Part shown: piece after piece, positions 1 through 7,473 of the stretch
Layout: each line of letters opens with the position of its first letter
Position numbering within the stretch: the first letter of the stretch is position 1
Source: Nemertoderma westbladi
Lineage: Eukaryota; Xenacoelomorpha; Nemertodermatida; Nemertodermatidae
Assembly (NCBI GenBank): GCA_032718475.1
Contig: JAUCBJ010005404.1
Coordinates: forward strand, 1 to 25,612
DNA length: 25,612 nt
Reading direction: 5' to 3'
Made by a program: the position numbers and the translations under genes
Notes under the pieces: model-generated
Told to the model about the DNA's origin: nothing
What the model saw: only the letters and a program-made list of their open reading frames with translations
Databases searched by the model: none

Positions 1-957
1 CAGACTATGACACGCAAAGATTGTAATGTTTAATGGATTTAATGTTTAATGGATTTATCACAAGGAGTGAAAAATTGGAGAAGATTGTTAACGAGACGAT
101 AACCAAAACAAACAAATTAATGAGTAATAACCGAGATATTGGAGATGCTTTTACATATACGTACTATATGTACTATAATATAACTATAACTATTAACCAT
201 ATAACTGTTAAATATAGCATCCCGTAGCCCAGCATTGCAATACTTCATATAAATATAAAAGTATAATAATTGGAAAACTTTTATTAATTAGGCCATAATT
301 TGGGGGAATATTGAATTGAATATTGATTCAGTATTAGCCTCAACCGCACCACATGTAATGAAATATTATGTGTACCAGGCAAATCCGCCTAAATCATAAC
401 AGTTTCATATCAATTGAATCGTTCATAATAACCGTACCGGTTAAGGCAATGAGTGGAGTTGATTTTGGATGAGGGAGTGTGTGTGGGCGTTGAGCCATAT
501 TCCCACAGTACCGGTATGATTGAAACCAATGAATGATTACGGCATTGTATTTTAATCCAACCCAATCGACTAATATGTTAATTAATATCAATAAGAGTCT
601 CTATTGATGGTACAGTTCGTTTGGGCATTCAGTAATTGATGGAGCGATTCTTAATAAATGCGTTCTAAACGGAGCTTGCGTAATAAGGTAACTTAGTGTA
701 CAAACTAGTTTCTACCTTTAAAATAAATAATTTATTTGTACCTACTTCCATTCTAACAAGCTCACAGGCTTTTAGAGGAAAGTTGATGAGCCGGAAAAAC
801 TGGTCACGTCAGATATTAATTATTCATAATGAAGAACAACAGATGGAGTGACTACCAGGGCACGCTACAGCGTTACAACAGTAGGTTACGTATATGAGTG
901 TTGCACCACCTGTGACACGGTTGTACTGGTATTTTTAATGATAATTGAATGTTCCAG
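1..957 (+). other. Part of GCH1 intron 1, no gene seen
   Basis: This AT-rich stretch precedes the first recognisable GCH1 exon in the window. I searched both strands for the missing first exon, which should encode the helical segment just before the residue homologous to human Asp115, and did not find it. The short open frames here have no recognisable domain and no splice context. The region is best read as the 3' end of a GCH1 intron ending in the acceptor AG at 956-957. Confidence 0.6.
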
Positions 958-1155
958 ATGTTATTAATAACGCGGTCTTTGAAGAAGACACCGATGAAAT
1001 GGTTATAGTGAAGGATATTGAGATGTATTCCCTTTGTGAACATCATCTGGTACCTTTCATGGGATGCGTTCATGTTGGATATCTTCCTAACAAGAGAGTT
1101 TTGGGTCTAAGTAAGATTGCTCGCATCGTGGAGTCATTCAGTAGACGGTTGCAAG
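958..1155 (+). CDS. GCH1: GTP cyclohydrolase I, internal coding exon (zinc/active-site exon)
   Basis: GTP cyclohydrolase I converts GTP to 7,8-dihydroneopterin triphosphate, the first step of tetrahydrobiopterin synthesis, as a cytosolic homodecamer. The exon follows an acceptor (CCAG at 954-957) and ends before a donor (GTGGGT at 1156). Its first two bases complete a split GAT (Asp) codon whose G must come from the upstream exon. The frame reads [14 protein letters not shown], then [12 protein letters not shown] and [23 protein letters not shown] supplies the zinc-binding Cys and catalytic His residues known in the family. An open frame appears to begin at a TTG at 945, but 945-957 is intron. 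From memory of the human gene (coding bases 344-541), this 198-nt exon equals three human exons fused, with the same outer boundaries. Identity is very secure. Confidence 0.97.
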
Positions 1156-1209
1156 GTGGGTTCAGTTCTGATACCAACAACACATATATGTACGTTTAAC
1201 AAGTGAGAA

Positions 1210-1233
1210 GGGGGGGGGGGGGGGGGGGGGGGG
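1210..1233 (+). repeat. Homopolymer run of 24 G
   Basis: An uninterrupted run of 24 guanines lies in the GCH1 intron about 55 bases after the donor. Such a run can fold as a G-quadruplex and is prone to length change and sequencing error, so the exact count should not be trusted. Confidence 0.9.
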
Positions 1234-1945
1234 TCAATATGACACCCCGTGGTTTTTTGTTATAACTCTGAAACAAACGTATTTGGGAATCTGAAATTTT
1301 ACGACATTATCTAAAAATGTATTGCTTTCCTATTATTGATTACCTATTTTTTTTAATCTCATTTCATTTCATTTTTATTTGTTTAACGATAAAAACGATA
1401 AAATGCATTTCGCACGATACCTGCACTGCACAATAAAACAAGACCTTGGAAAGGAAAATTGTCAGTTAAATAAAAGTTGAGGTAAATAATTAATCAGGTT
1501 AAGTAAGACCGTACAGTCCATTATGTAGGTTAGTGTAGTATGCAGTCAGTCTTATGCTGATGATTGTATGAGTTCCCGCTTTGAGTTCAAGTTTAGTGCG
1601 TTTCTAAAACGGTTTTTAAAAATATTGCGAACTTCTGGAGTTACAGCACTGTTTTTAAACCCTAATTTTGGCACTTTATTTGAGACGTTTTTTGAAATTT
1701 ACATTTCATGAAATATGGTTTGTAACACCTGTATTTTAAAATTACATTGGTTTTTTGGTGTTCGCAATTAGACAGAATACATATAAAATATGCTAAAAAA
1801 ATGTTAAACTTGTTTTTTGGTGGGTACCAAATTTCGAAAATATGTCGCTTTAGTAAATTGATTGTTTGAACCTGTTTTTTTTTTGCGTCATAGGGTTTTT
1901 TTGGAGTTCAGATCTCGACGGAATATATACGACTTGCATCAGCAC
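1231..1945 (-). repeat. Dispersed repeat, copy A (inverted relative to 15596-15995)
   Basis: Read on the minus strand, this stretch matches 15596-15995 over most of that copy's length at a level I judge by eye to be clearly above chance. Shared landmarks in order are CTCGTATATATTCC, AAACAATCAATTTAC, AACAAGTTT, CATATTTCATG, AATATTTTTAAAAACCG and AAAATTTCAGAT. Copy A carries about 290 extra bases (roughly 1300-1595) absent from copy B, either an insertion here or a deletion there. No open reading frame and no clear termini are visible, so its transposon class is unknown. Confidence 0.75.
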
Positions 1946-1985
1946 TAATCATTATCCGCTAACAGTTTCATTTTATCTTATTTAG

Positions 1986-2070
1986 TTCAGGAAAGATTAA
2001 CTAAACAGATTGCTGAGGCAATAACCAAAGCCGTGAGCCCTGCAGGAGTGGGAGTTGTTATTGAAGCCAA
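1986..2070 (+). CDS. GCH1: GTP cyclohydrolase I, internal coding exon
   Basis: The exon lies between acceptor TTTAG (ends 1985) and donor GTTAGT (from 2071). Joined to the previous exon's final G it reads [17 protein letters not shown], then [11 protein letters not shown], the conserved segment between the active-site exon and the C-terminal cysteine motif. It is 85 nt long, which I recall as the length of the human exon covering coding bases 542-626. It ends two bases into a codon (AA), completed by the A at 7347 to give Lys. The next intron is 5,276 bases long and contains another gene on the other strand. Confidence 0.96.
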
Positions 2071-2508
2071 GTTAGTATCATTGAATAACTAGTAATGTTT
2101 TAGTGAATTTCAAAATATTATTTTTGGCGAGAGTATGTGAAGTGTGAAAATGTTGAAAAATATGAATACGTTAATATATATAGTTCATTGCATAAACGAC
2201 GCTGATTTTAACGAATATCGATCAGTCAGGTGTTGGTAACCGTTAATTTGTATGTTGTCTCATACCACACAGTTTTGCACGTGGCTAGTTTAAAAAGAAT
2301 TCAAACAGCGCCAGTAGTTTGTATTCTACAACGTCACCATTTCCGAAATTGAAAGTAATGTAATTTTTCAGTCTCATGTCCCTCTTGCAAGAGCTAATAG
2401 TTTGAGCATTAGAACATTACGCAATTCTAAGCATTAAATATATCGCAAATGTGTCTTAACATGTGAATAGAAACTAGAAATAACAAACTCAAGCAGTGCA
2501 GTATCAAG

Positions 2509-3693
2509 TCAACAACTATATAGCAAGTCATTGTTCAAGACATTCACAGCAGCAGATTTGTAAAGTTGTGTTTCTGTTTTATTTTCCAAACTTCTCTGCC
2601 AACAAATATGGACAACTTTGTAAATATGTTCATCTCTATCTTCGCCGATGGCTAGCTGCTTGATTTCATCCCAGTTCAAATCGACAACGTCTTGATTATT
2701 TAGTAACGTCGTGTCCAAAGAAGGGCAACGTTCGAAAATATAACAAGACAAGAGTAGAATGAGATATAGTTGCACTGTCTTTATAGATTCAGAGTAATCC
2801 AGGTGTGTCAGGACCTGGGACAACGTCCACGACGAACTAATTCCATGGAGTAGAAAAAATAAGTTTTTACGGGTCGAACTCAAATGAATTTTTAGAGCCA
2901 AATCTACAATCCAACCCTTTAAGCAACGGATGTCGTAAAAGTCGCCTATTTTCGTCTGAGTTACTTCCATCTCCATAACCTTACCATGGAGGTATTTAAC
3001 GTGGTCTTTGTTGCCAATGATCATAGAAAGTCTCCAAGTGAATTCGTCTCCTTTGTGAACAGATTCTAAGTCTGGTGATCCTTCTGTTTCATTCTTCAAC
3101 AGCGCCTTCAGTAATACATTATTACATCGGAGTTCTTCTAATACGCTAAACGGATCCCTGGCCCCGGTTCCGAAAGTGTTACTGAAGTTCCACTCATCCA
3201 ACGCTAGTGGAATGTTGTTTGAAAATGCCAAATAGGCGAAACCTTCACAAACCATTGTTTCGTTACGAGCGAAAATCCCATAGCCGATAATTATCAGAGG
3301 GTGGAAAGCTGAACCGCCTATCCATGATTTAACGTGCGGAAATTCATTACATACAAATTCTTCTATTGTAGTGTAAGTTTTGCGAATGTTGTTATAATAT
3401 GATAATAACGAGAAGAAATTCGCTCGTTTACCCAGGAAATTACCAAGTTGCGATTTCGCAATGTCGACAAGGACTTCCTTTTCTCGACGTTTTTCATTGG
3501 TTATTCGGAACTCTTTGCTGACTTCGTTATAGACTAGTACGAAGCGACTTAAACGGTCTGGCCCGGCACCCAGAGCCTTCAGAGCTATAAGACCCATCCG
3601 TACATGGTCAGTATAGAAGACCTCCATCTCTATAAAGTGGGTAGAGGTAGAGCAGTTGTTGAGAAGCTGGTTAATGTCGTTGTCGTACTCCAT
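2509..3693 (-). CDS. Questin-oxidase-like protein (AflY/DUF4243 family), intronless
   Basis: A 394-aa open frame with no intron. It starts at an ATG in a fair context (ATTATGG) and ends in TGA at 2509-2511. Residues 29-51 (DHVRMGLIALKALGAG) match the family pattern in which a His is followed by helical AL..LGA. Residues 126-157 carry GGSAFHPLIIIGYGI and EGFAYLAFS, the family's most recognisable block. Residues 279-292 read FFLLHGISSSWTLS, and DEHIYKVVH lies near 354-362. His30, His131, His283 and His356 are the likely conserved positions. Characterised fungal members (AflY, questin oxidase GedK) carry out Baeyer-Villiger-type oxidation of polyketides. Animal members have no substrate that I know of. 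No signal peptide or membrane segment is evident. The gene lies antisense in a GCH1 intron. Acceptor-like sites just upstream (CTTGCAG) leave room for a 5'UTR intron. Family assignment is confident; function is not. Confidence 0.88.
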   Translation of the reverse strand: MEYDNDINQLLNNCSTSTHFIEMEVFYTDHVRMGLIALKALGAGPDRLSRFVLVYNEVSKEFRITNEKRREKEVLVDIAKSQLGNFLGKRANFFSLLSYYNNIRKTYTTIEEFVCNEFPHVKSWIGGSAFHPLIIIGYGIFARNETMVCEGFAYLAFSNNIPLALDEWNFSNTFGTGARDPFSVLEELRCNNVLLKALLKNETEGSPDLESVHKGDEFTWRLSMIIGNKDHVKYLHGKVMEMEVTQTKIGDFYDIRCLKGWIVDLALKIHLSSTRKNLFFLLHGISSSWTLSQVLTHLDYSESIKTVQLYLILLLSCYIFERCPSLDTTLLNNQDVVDLNWDEIKQLAIGEDRDEHIYKVVHICWQRSLENKTETQLYKSAAVNVLNNDLLYSC

Positions 3694-4172
3694 AATGAAT
3701 CGTAGTTCTTGATAAAAACTGCAAGGATGTATATGAACTATAATTTCTGAAATAATATACAGTCAGTATATTGAATAAATTCTAGAATATGGTTTTCATA
3801 TCACAAAATTATTTTCCAAAGATTGATTTCTGTATTCCACTAATTCAGCAATTTAGTTCGTTAAATTCATATTATGTTTACGGCTACTAAATTAATTACT
3901 ATTAGTGGAGTCTGTTATGCTTTAAAAATGGCCAACATGCAAAAATTTTTTTTACAAAAGCATGAAAATTGCTGTAATGAATCGCAAAAGTGAGGTGAAT
4001 ATGAAATTCACTGGCTCTACGAAAAATTCGCATATTAAGGGTCCCATATTTCCATGGAAACAGGGGGTCATTTGCAAAACATCATTTTCCAAGACTCCTA
4101 CAGAATTATAACCCTTACCTACCCCTACTAAGTCGCTATCAGTGATTCGATTATTGTAATTTTCAAAACCCG

Positions 4173-4186
4173 GTTGCCATGGCAAC
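4173..4186. promoter_or_regulatory. Perfect RFX/X-box-like palindrome (left arm)
   Basis: GTTGCCATGGCAAC, preceded by CG, is a perfect 14-bp palindrome matching the known RFX-factor X-box consensus GTNRCC-N-RGYAAC. It sits near the inner end of the element's left arm. Confidence 0.6.
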
Positions 4187-4221
4187 TACTCGGAATACTG
4201 CATAAATAAGCAAATATGCCC

Positions 4222-4430
4222 GTTGCTATGGTAACAATGATGACTTCACTGGTGACCATAAATGTAAACTATGTACTAACCAACCGACATATATACACAT
4301 GGACGCAGTTGAAGTATGTACAATGTAATTTTTTCGAGATTTTCCGCAGATCACCGATTATTTTCAGTTGTCATGGCAACAGAGACAGAAACATTGCAGA
4401 AGGTCATTATTTGCTTGTTTCCATGGTTAC
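4222..4430. promoter_or_regulatory. Cluster of three degenerate X-box-like palindromes
   Basis: Three sites share a core of the form GTTNYCATGGNWAC or a close variant: GTTGCTATGGTAAC at 4222-4235, GTTGTCATGGCAAC at 4367-4380 and GTTTCCATGGTTAC at 4417-4430. They lie in the central, non-arm part of the inverted-repeat element. They resemble RFX half-site pairs, but binding is not shown. Confidence 0.45.
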
Positions 4431-4604
4431 AGAGAGGCTGCCAATCCATTGAAATGGAGTCACTACTAGAAATGAAGAGTGGGACATGCACAATCTATTT
4501 ATAATTTTTAATGATTTTGGCGGATGGGGAACACGTATTAGGCAGCAGTTTAAAAAAATCCTGATATTTACCGTAAAAGGACGTTTTATGAAGTATTCAG
4601 AGTA

Positions 4605-4618
4605 GTTGCCATGGCAAC
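4605..4618. promoter_or_regulatory. Perfect RFX/X-box-like palindrome (right arm)
   Basis: GTTGCCATGGCAAC followed by CG is the mirror counterpart of the left-arm site at 4173. Weaker paired sites also occur in each arm (ATTTCCATGGAAAC at 4048-4061 and GTTGCCATGGAAAT at 4730-4743). Confidence 0.6.
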
Positions 4619-4928
4619 CGGGTTTTGAAATTTACCACAATCGAATCATTGATAGCGATTTAGTGAGGGTAGGTAAGGGTTGTAATTCTGTAGGAGTCTT
4701 GGAAAATTATGTTTTGAAAATGACCCCCTGTTGCCATGGAAATATGGGACCCTTATTATGCGAATTTTTCGTGGAGCCAGTGATTTTCATATTCACCTCA
4801 CTTTTGCGCTTCATCATTTCATCATCAATTTTCATGCTTTTGTAAAATTTTTTGCATGTTGGCCATTTTTAAAGCATAATGGACTCACTATATAGTCTGT
4901 CCTTCTTTGACACAATATGTACTAATGT

Positions 4929-5123
4929 AAGGCCGCGTTCATACTACCGAGTCAAAGTCAAGTTAAACGACAAATTATAAAACACATCACATGAACTTTA
5001 ATTTATTCTAGAATGCCCTTATGTATTATATTATTAGGCCTATATAATGTATTAATTTATTATTGCTAGCTAGCTATATTTAATTTTCTTTTGACTTTGA
5101 CTCGGTAGTGTGAACGCGGCCTT
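4929..5123. mobile_element. 195-bp MITE with 33-bp terminal inverted repeats
   Basis: The left end (4929-4961) begins AAGGCCGCGTTCATACTACC. The right end (5091-5123) is its reverse complement over 33 bases with one mismatch. The interior is AT-rich and codes for nothing. No clear target-site duplication is visible, so the superfamily is undetermined. It lies 40 bases beyond the ~1-kb inverted-repeat element. Confidence 0.85.
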
Positions 5124-5577
5124 GCATGATAGGTAATAAAATATTAATGACCAAGTCTAAAATCTAATACTGAAGATATAGCAGTAGTATTATTGCATAT
5201 TAAAAAATTGTACTTAAAATGACTCATATTAGTGAATTTATAATCTATTGAAAATGCATAATTATGGAATGAGAAATTTTTCCAGTAGCCATGGATACAC
5301 AAGCCACTAGGTAGGAAGCTCTGCGCCCGATCATACAGCCACCTGGCTAATCCTGTACTATACAAACACTTGGCTGTTATTCCAGGCAGGAATCCTATGT
5401 GACAGAGAGCATTCCATAAATTCTGTAGTGAAGTTCGTCTGCCATGTGGCTGGCAATATTCCATATTTGGTGAGAATTAGTGAGAAATAGCCTGGGAGTT
5501 AAAAGTAAATTAGTTTGTGGATTAGAGCGAGCCACATAATAATGTTGGCTGAGTCATCGTAGCTGTAGCTAATGATA
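5124..5577. other. Intronic spacer, nothing recognised
   Basis: An open frame of 106 codons exists on the minus strand (5144-5464), but it shows no domain and no splice or start context that I trust. The stretch is otherwise unique-looking GCH1 intron sequence. Confidence 0.4.
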
Positions 5578-6313
5578 GTAACCGGTACGTACTGTAACCG
5601 GTACGTATGGTAATCGGTACGTACGGTGGTAACCGGTACGTACTGTAACCGGTACGTACTGTAACCGGTACGTATGGTAATCGGTACGTACGGTGGTAAC
5701 CGGTACGTACGGGTACGGTAACCGGTACGTACTGTAACCGGTACGTACTGTAACCGGTACGTATGGTAATCGGTACGTACGGTGGTAACCGGTACGTACG
5801 GTGGTAACCGGTACGTACGGTGGTAACCGGTACGTACGGTGGTAACCGGTACGTACGGTGGTAACTGGTACGTACGGTGGTAACCGGTACGTACGGTGGT
5901 AACCGGTACGTACGGTGGTAACCGGTACGTACGGTAACCGGTACGTACGGTAACCGGTACGTATGGTAACCGGTACGTACGGGTACGGTATCCGGTACGT
6001 ACGGTAACCGGTACGTACGGGTACGGTATCCGGTACGTACGGTAACCGGTACGTACGGTAACCGGTACGTATGGTAACCGGTACGTATGGTAACCGGTAC
6101 GTATGGTAACCGGTACGTACGGTAACCGGTATGTACGGTAACCGGTATGTACGGTAACCGGTACTTACGGTAACCGGTACGTACGGTAACCGGTACGTAC
6201 GGTAACCGGTACGTACGGTAACCGGTACGTACGGTAACCGGTACATACGGTAACCAGTACGTACTGTAACCGGTACATATGGTAACCGGTACGTACGGTA
6301 ACCGGTACGTACT
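5578..6313. repeat. 16-bp minisatellite, CpG-dense
   Basis: About 45 head-to-tail copies of a unit close to GGTAACCGGTACGTAC, with 19-bp variants carrying an extra GGT and rarer variants with an extra GGTAC. Each unit contains about three CpG and several short palindromes (ACCGGT, GTACGTAC). The reading frame repeats every 48 bases, so a 259-codon minus-strand frame exists without any coding meaning. The array lies inside the last GCH1 intron. Confidence 0.95.
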
Positions 6314-6588
6314 GCTAAACTTATTTGCAAAGTAATCATCATGCGCAAATATGCTAGGAGTACAATAGTTGAAGCACTATTGTAGATCTAAACAGGACGC
6401 GAATCCAATCTCGGCGAATTAATATCTCCACTCAATGTTGAATTCTCAATTTGGGGAAAAGAACGGGTTACAGTGGTACGTTATTTTAACCAAAACAATA
6501 AACGTAACTTACTATAACATGTAACAGTTATATTTTTATCTGTTATTTGCGTCGGAGAGAGATGAATATTTTTATTGAACCGAAAGTC

Positions 6589-6900
6589 CCCACCTATCTG
6601 TCTGTACCCTAGTCCCACCTATCTGTCTGTACCCTAGTCCCACCTATCTGTCTGTACCCTAGTCCCACCTATCTGTCTGTACCCTAGTCCCACCTATCTG
6701 TCTGTACCCTAGTCCCACCTATCTGTCTGTACCCTAGTCCCACCTATCTGTCTGTACCCTAGTCCCACCTATCTGTCTGTACCCTAGTCCCACCTATCTG
6801 TCTGTACCCTAGTCCCACCTATCTGTCTGTACCCTAGTCCCACCTATCTGTCTGTACCCTAGTCCCACCTATCTGTCTGTACCCTAGTCCCACCTATCTG
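6589..6900. repeat. 25-bp minisatellite, 12.5 identical copies
   Basis: The unit starts CCCACCTATCTGTCTGTACC and ends CTAGT. Twelve full copies plus a 12-base partial copy run without a visible mismatch, which implies recent amplification or gene conversion. It lies in the last GCH1 intron, strongly pyrimidine-biased on the GCH1 sense strand. Confidence 0.95.
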
Positions 6901-7346
6901 TACATAATATAATATGCCTATTGGGGCTGATAAATATTACAAAATACGATAAAATTCACAAGCGATACGGGTTAATGAATTAATTTAATTCAATGAAGAA
7001 TGTATTTAGTACATTTGGCATAATCAACTAAATACTATAGAATATTAAAGGATTATTATAGTATATATAAATCACATGATTGCATTATGGATGTATTTAA
7101 TAAATTATTTTGATATGTATTGTGTTTGCCAATAAGTATTAGTAATTGAAATAATAGAAAATCAAAAACTATTATAGTATTGATTGCCCTAAAATATGTT
7201 TAAATTTTGCTGTACAACTTAGTCATTGTCATTTCGAAATTTATTACATTTAATAACTTATGTTAATAGTGGTTAATAATCTAATAATTACATAAGTATC
7301 CAATTATTATTCATATTTAATATTATAGTAAATACTTTTTTTGCAG
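6901..7346. other. AT-rich end of the last GCH1 intron
   Basis: Nothing is recognised apart from a good splice acceptor (pyrimidine tract and TTGCAG) at its 3' end. Confidence 0.6.
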
Positions 7347-7473
7347 ACATATGTGTATGACGATGCGAGGAGTCCAAAAAACCAATGCGAAGACGACGAC
7401 TTCATGTATGCTCGGTGTACTTCGGGAAGACCACCGGTCCAGGGAGGAATTCCTTCGACTAATTCTCTCCTAG
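7347..7473 (+). CDS. GCH1: GTP cyclohydrolase I, terminal coding exon
   Basis: The exon starts after TTTTTTTGCAG and ends in TAG at 7471-7473. Its first A completes a Lys codon begun in the 85-nt exon. It reads [19 protein letters not shown], then [20 protein letters not shown]. The Cys in HMCM is the third zinc ligand of the family, and the REEFL tail forms the C-terminus. The three visible exons give 136 residues, which I recall as the length of human residues 115-250, so no internal gain or loss is seen. The gene looks intact and functional. No convincing polyadenylation signal is close; an AATAAA occurs only at 8121-8126. Confidence 0.97.

Larger units (their letters stand above)
1156..1985 (+). 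other. GCH1 intron between the 198-nt and 85-nt exons
   Basis: The intron is bounded by donor GTGGGT and acceptor TTTAG at 1981-1985. It holds a run of 24 G (1210-1233) and most of an old dispersed repeat in reverse orientation (about 1231-1945). No coding signal is visible on either strand. Confidence 0.8.
3905..4888. mobile_element. Non-autonomous DNA transposon with ~300-bp inverted repeats
   Basis: The left arm (3905 to about 4206) is the reverse complement of the right arm (about 4587 to 4888) apart from scattered differences. Both arms contain GCTTTAAAAATGGCC, CCACTAAATCGCTATC-like and CCGGTTGCCATGGCAACTAC segments. The outer ends read GTGGAGTC and GGACTCAC, each flanked by TA (3903-3904 and 4889-4890), consistent with the TA target duplication of Tc1/mariner-type elements. 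The ~380-bp centre encodes no transposase. The arms translate into similar ~78-aa frames only because they are copies of each other. The element could instead be a foldback element of another superfamily. Confidence 0.85.
2071..7346 (+). other. Large last intron of GCH1 with a nested gene, transposons and arrays
   Basis: This intron is bounded by donor GTTAGT and a pyrimidine-rich acceptor TTTTTTTGCAG ending at 7346. It contains the opposite-strand questin-oxidase-like gene, a ~1-kb inverted-repeat element, a 195-bp MITE, a 16-bp minisatellite and a 25-bp minisatellite. The remaining sequence (2071-2508, 3694-3902, 5124-5577, 6314-6588, 6901-7346) is AT-rich with nothing recognisable. Confidence 0.9.

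Noticed and set aside
945-1199. 84-aa frame as a stand-alone GTP cyclohydrolase start
   Set aside because: It begins at TTG inside the intron and reads past the donor at 1156. Splicing to 1986 restores the family sequence exactly.
3952-4845. Pair of similar ~78-aa proteins on opposite strands starting MPWQPGFE
   Set aside because: They are the two arms of one inverted repeat; the similarity is at DNA level and the ATG is part of the CCATGG palindrome.
5144-5464. 106-aa minus-strand frame
   Set aside because: No domain or family resemblance, and it sits in intronic sequence between a MITE and a minisatellite.
5569-6348. 259-codon minus-strand frame of VRTGYRTYRLPY-like repeats
   Set aside because: Produced by the 16-bp minisatellite, which is read in all three frames in turn every 48 bases; no independent coding evidence.
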